Source: Balanoglossus misakiensis (Eukaryota > Hemichordata). From it: 64,000 nucleotides of DNA. Below, piece by piece: positions 59,285 to 64,000 of the stretch. The stretch is taken from NCBI GenBank assembly GCA_040954595.2, contig CM082584.2, positions 620,001 to 684,000 of the forward strand, written 5' to 3'. A program made the position numbers and the translations under genes. A model generated the notes under the pieces. It saw only the letters and a list, made by a program, of their open reading frames with translations, did not search any database and was not told the DNA's origin. Each line of letters starts with the position of its first letter. The stretch's first letter is position 1.

Positions 59285-59317
59285 ATCCAATTATCCCAAA
59301 ATATTTCCAATCGTGTT
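59285..59317 (-). repeat. Right terminal inverted repeat of the 29-kb element
   Basis: Read on the minus strand it starts AACACGATTGGAAATATTTT and matches the left repeat at 32 of 33 bases. It is followed by AACG (59318-59321) and satellite. Confidence 0.95.
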
Positions 59318-62300
59318 AACGTTGATCAAGTCAGATTTCCTACGGCATGGCTTGGCTAAAGCCCTGGCACTCTAGAGCAGAAACACGCGTACAGAGACCA
59401 CGTTGATCTACTCACATTTCCTTCGGCCTGGCACGGCTGATGCCCCGGCACTATATATAGGACACAGACTGGCGTAAGTTAACAACGGTAATCACGTCGG
59501 GTTTCCTAAGGCCTGGCTCAGCTGAAGCCCCGGCACTTTAGAGCGGAAACACGCGTACATTGACCACGATGATCAAGTCAGATCTCCTACGGCCTGGCTC
59601 GACTAAAACCCCGGCACACCATGACAGACACTAGCGTTCGTTAGCAACGGTGATCAAGTCGGATTTCCTTCTGCCTGGCTCTGCAAAAGACCCGACACTC
59701 TAGTACAAAGACGTTGGCTAAGTCGGGCAAACCGAAGAGGGAAAGTCACAGCGGGTCAACACTCGACATTTGTTCGGGTAGGACTGCATTATTTTAAAAC
59801 GACGTTAGTTGGGGGCACGGCCTGCAGTACTGCCGGGTAAGCTGACATCGGCTTACCGCATATAATGAAGGGGTGGGGGGAACAGAACGGTTCAATACTA
59901 CATTTATTAGATATCAGCTAATTTTGGACAATCATCTAAAATCTAAATCATTTTTTCATATTTGGATATCTGATGATGTATGAAATTTCTATTATATGTA
60001 AAAATGGTGCTGATTATAAAAAATGCACTATGAATGAGCTGATTTAATACAAAATTGCGTTTTATTCATTTTTGCACCAAAAAGGTCATTTTTAGGCAAA
60101 ACATTCTTTATTTTTTTAATTCGGTGACCTGATCATATATAAACAATTGCTTGTATGTTAAAAGTTTTTATGACTTTTAAAAGCCGTGACACTGGCAGCA
60201 TTCAACACGAAAATAACAATTTTAGCCACAATTTGGTCAAAATGGTAAATTTTTGAAAATTACAAAAAATACCTGTTTTCTACATTTTCGGAAATCTGAT
60301 GGAGTATAGAATCCTCTTCGTGTGTATATATCGATACAAATTCCACAAAAAACGGCCAATTTGGCTCACTGCAGACAAAATTGCGTTTTACCAAATTTTC
60401 CTTGAAAATGTCATTTTTAGAAAAAAAAATAAAAAAACCTTTGTTCTTCGAATTTGGTGCCCTGATCATATATGACATGTTGATTATATGTTAAAACTTT
60501 CGACCACTCCAAAAATGCAGAGATATTGACGGAATTCAAGAAAAAATTGCCATTTTGGCCATATTTTGACAAAAATGGTAAATTTTTAAAAAATCATAAA
60601 AAATTAACTCTTTTCTTCATTTTCGGAAATATTATGGAGCATGAAGTGTCGTTCTCATGTAAAAAGTGCTGCAAATTCCAGAAAAGGCGGTATAATTTGA
60701 ATCACCCAAGACAAAATTACCATTTTCGACTTTTTTTCGAAAAATTGTCTTTTTTACAAAATAAATAAGAATAAATTCTTTTCTTAGTTTCAAACGGGTA
60801 GAGATACTTTCCACACGGGTTTTCTAACATTGAATTCCCATTCATCAACTCAGATTTCCTACAGCATAAGTCGGCTAAAACCCTGACACTCTAGACCAGA
60901 AACAGTTGCACACTGGTAACGTTGAACAAGTCGATTTTTCTACGGCCTGGCTCCGCTAAATCTCCGTCACAATATGACAGACACTAGCGTACGTTAGCAA
61001 CGGTGATCAAGTCAGAATTTCTACGTCATGGCTTGGATAAAGCCCCGGCACTCTAGAGCAGAAACACGCGTACAGAGACCACGTTGATCTACTCACATTT
61101 CCTTCGGCCTGGCACGGCTGATGCCCCGGCGCTATATATAGGACACAGACTGGCGTAAGTTAACAACGGTAATCACGTCGGGTTTCCTACGGCCTGGCTC
61201 AGCTGAAGCCCCGGCACTCTAGAGCAGAAACAGGCGTACATTGACCACGTTGATCAAGTAAGATTTCCTTTGGCGTGACTCCGCTGGTGCAACGGCTCTA
61301 TATGACACAGACTGGCATAAGTTATCAACGGTGATTACGTCGGATTTCCTACGGCCGGGTTTAGCTGAAGCCCCGGCACTTTAGAGCGGAAACACGCGTA
61401 CATTGACCACGATGATCAAGTCAGATCTCCTACGGCCTGGCTCGACTAAAACCCCGGCACACCATGACAGACACTAGCGTTCGTTAGCAACGGTGATCAA
61501 GTCGGATTTCCTTCGGCCTGGCTCTGCAAAAGACCCGACACTCTTGTACAAAGACGTTGGCTAAGTCGGGCAAACCGAAGAGGGAAAGTCACAGCGGGTC
61601 AACACTCGACATTTGTTCGGGTAGGACTGCATTATTGCCTGTCAATTTATAGAGAAAGCCCGAATTTAACCAGGGCGTTTCAAACACCGACGTTAGTTGG
61701 GGGCACGGCCTGCAGTACTGCCGGGTAAGCTGACATCGGCGTACCGCATATAATGTAGGGGGGGGGGGGGGGGGGGACAGAACGGTTCAATACTACATTT
61801 ATTAGATATCAGCTAATTTTGGACAATCATCTAAAATCTAAATCATTTTTTCATATTTGGATATCTGATGATGTATGAAATTTCCATTATATGTAAAAAT
61901 GGTGCTGATTATAAAAAATGAACTCTGAATGAGCTGATTTAATACAAAATTGCGTTTTATTCGTTTTTGCACCAAAAAGGTCATTTTTAGTCAAAACATT
62001 CTTTATTTTTTTAATTCGGTGACCTGATCATATATAAACAATTGCTTGAATGTTAAAAGTTTTTATGACTTTTAAAAGCAGTGACACTGGCGGCATTCAA
62101 CACGAAAATAAAAATTTTAGCCACAATTTGGTCAAAATGGTAAATTTTTGAAAATTACAAAAATACCTGTTTTCTACATTTTCGAAAATCTGATGGAGTA
62201 TAGAATGCTCTTCGAATATATATATCGATACAAATTCCACAAAAACGGCCAATTTGGCTCACGGCAGACAGAATTGCGTTTTACCAAATTTTCCTTGAAA

Positions 62301-64000
62301 ATGTCATTTTTAGAAGAAAAAAATAAAAAAACCTTTGTTCTTCGAATTTGGTGCCCTGATCATATATGACATGTTGATTATATGTTAAAACTGTCGACCA
62401 CTCCAAAAATGCAGAGATATTGACGGAATTCAAGAAAAAATAGCCATTTTGGCCATATTTTGACAAAAATGGTAAATTTTTAAAAAATCATAAAAAATTA
62501 ACTCTTTTCTTCATTTTCGGAAATATTATGGAGCATGAAGTGTCGTTCTCTTGTAAAAAGTGCTGCAAATTCCAGAAAAGGCGGTATAATTTGAATCACC
62601 CAAGACAAAATTACCATTTTCGACTTATTTTCGAAAAATTGTCTTTTTTACAAAATAAATAAGAATAAATTCTTTTCTTAGTTTCAAACGGGTAGAGATA
62701 CTTTCCACACGGGTTTTCTAACATTGAATTCCCGTTCATCAACTCAGATTTCCTACAGCATAAGTCGGCTAAAACCCTGACACTCTAGAGCAGAAACAGT
62801 TGCACACTGGTAACGTTGAACAAGTCGATTTTTCTACGGCCTGGCTCGGCTAAATCTCCGTCACAATATGACAGACACTAGCGTACGTTAGCAACGGTGA
62901 TCAAGTCAGATTTTCTACGGCATGGCTTGGATAAAGCCCCGGCACTCTAGAGCAGAAACACGCGTACAGAGACCACGTTGATCAAGTCTGATCTCCTACG
63001 GCTTGGCTCGACTAAAACCCCGGCACACTATGACAGACACTAGCGTTCGTTAGCAACGTTGATCAAGTGAGATTTCCTACGGCATGGCTTGGCTAAAGCC
63101 CTGGCACTCTAGAGCAGAAACACGCGTACAGAGACCACGTTGATCTACTCACATTTTCTTCGGCCTGGCACGGCTGATGCCCCGGCACTATATATGGGAC
63201 ACAGACTGGCGTAAGTTAACAACGGTAATCACGTCGGGTTTCCTACGGCCTGGCTCAGCTGAAGCCCGGCACTCTAGAGCAGAAACAGGCGTACATTGAC
63301 CACGTTGATCAAGTCAGATTTCCTACGGCGTGACTCCGCTGGTGCACTGGCTCTATATGACACAGACTGGCGTAAGTTATCAACGGTGATTACGTCGGAT
63401 TTCCTACGGCCTGGGTTAGCTGAAGCCCCGGCACTATCGAGCGGAAACACGCGTACATTGACCACGATGATCAAGTCAGATCTCCTACGGCCTGGCTCGA
63501 CTAAAACCCCGGCACACCATGACAGACACTAGCGTTCGTTAGCAACGGTGATCAAGTCGGATTTCCTTCGGCCTGGCTCTGCAAAAGACCCGACACTCTA
63601 GTACAAAGACGTTGGCTAAGTCGGGCGAACCGAAGAGGGAAAGTCACAGCGGGTCAACACTCGACATTTGTTCGGGTAGGACTGCATTATTGCCTGTCAA
63701 TTTATAGAGAAAGCCCGAATTTAACCAGGGCGTTTCAAACACCGACGTTAGTTGGGGGCACGGCCTGCAGTACTGCCGGGTAAGCTGACATCGGCGTACC
63801 GCATATAATGTAGGGGGGGGGGGGGACAGAACGGTTCAATACTACATTTATTAGATATCAGCTAATTTTGGACAATCATCTAAAATCTAAATCATTTTTT
63901 CATATTTGGATATCTGATGATGTATGAAATTTCCATTATATGTAAAAATGGTGCTGATTATAAAAAATGCACTCTGAATGAGCTGATTTAATACAAAATT
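59318..64000 (+). repeat. Satellite array, block 5 (end of unit 10, units 11-12, start of unit 13)
   Basis: The block continues unit 10 where it was cut at 30329. Unit starts are at 59700, 61543 and 63598, giving units of 1843 and 2055 bp; unit 11 lacks part of its early region (ATTATTTTAAAACGACG near 59787). The G-run in unit 11 is broken (GGGGTGGGGGG); in unit 12 it is 19 G (61758-61776) and in unit 13 it is 13 G (63813-63825). No genes are seen. Confidence 0.93.

Larger units (their letters stand above)
30330..59317. mobile_element. 28,988-bp giant DNA transposon with TIRs, two divergent genes
   Basis: The segment has 33-bp terminal inverted repeats (one mismatch) and a 4-bp AACG duplication. 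Excision in silico restores an 1889-bp satellite unit. Contents from left to right: an intact 8-exon ParB-like gene (minus), a gene-poor centre with inverted repeats and a nest of four repeat elements, a 10-exon transposase-like gene (plus, broken), and a 39-bp minisatellite next to the right end. It lacks polymerase B, retroviral-type integrase and capsid genes, so it is not a Polinton/Maverick, and the duplication is 4 bp rather than 6. Sola and Academ elements also make 3-4-bp duplications, but I cannot match the genes to them. Part of the length is nested insertions. Confidence 0.9.

Noticed and set aside
30330-59317. Polinton/Maverick or other virus-like giant element
   Set aside because: No polymerase B, retroviral-type integrase, protease, ATPase or capsid genes were found, and the target duplication is 4 bp, not 6.
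30330-59317. An island of ordinary host sequence between two satellite blocks
   Set aside because: Matched inverted termini, the AACG duplication and perfect restoration of a unit-length satellite on excision argue for insertion.
30330-59317. tRNA or rRNA genes
   Set aside because: No cloverleaf-like segment or conserved rRNA stretch was noticed by eye here or elsewhere in the window; a covariance-model scan was not possible.

Overview
This is a eukaryotic, almost certainly metazoan, window. It has spliced genes with GT-AG introns, LINEs of two types, a BEL/Pao retrotransposon and a long-unit satellite. The mix of a BEL element with a DUF1759-type gag, a CR1/L2-type LINE and GCTGCAAGCAGC-type repeats suggests a marine invertebrate or basal deuterostome. 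I cannot name the species from sequence alone.

The background is a head-to-tail satellite of about 1.85-2.05 kb per unit (positions 1-30329 and 59318-64000). Each unit has three degenerate AT-rich modules of about 325 bp and a GC-richer block of 81-82 bp subrepeats, with a G-run at the start of the AT-rich part. Four insertions break this array. They are an L1/Tx1-like LINE (2107-6735), a 5'-deleted BEL/Pao element (18333-24180), a 945-bp block holding a large near-palindrome and a possible captured exon (25849-26793), and a 28,988-bp element (30330-59317).

The 29-kb element is the main result. Its ends are 33-bp terminal inverted repeats with one mismatch, starting AACACGATTG. It is flanked by a 4-bp direct repeat (AACG). 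Removing the element and one AACG copy leaves a satellite unit of 1889 bp, the expected length, so this is an insertion and not an island of host sequence. Inside are two divergently oriented multi-exon genes, each pointing at its nearer terminus.

The left gene (minus strand, 8 exons, 651 aa, no lesion seen) carries a ParB/sulfiredoxin-like domain and a basic nuclear-localisation stretch. The right gene (plus strand, 10 exons, about 900 codons) belongs to a family with motifs DGMDQ, DNC-ENKN and GHTHEDIDQ, which I interpret as an RNase-H-like (DDE/DDD) transposase candidate. It is broken by two nonsense codons, a 1-nt frameshift and a 2.4-kb LINE inserted into exon 7. I do not recognise this pair of genes as a described transposon superfamily.

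The middle of the element (about 36.8-47.0 kb) has no gene. It holds inverted repeats and four repeat elements nested one inside the other (41549-46972). Between the transposase-like gene and the right terminus lies a 39-bp minisatellite of about 44 units (57253-59026).

The right-hand satellite block (59318-64000) completes the interrupted unit and adds two whole units and a partial one. The many 60-85-aa ORFs in the satellite, and the roughly 600-aa ORFs in the minisatellite, are repeat artefacts and are not annotated as genes.
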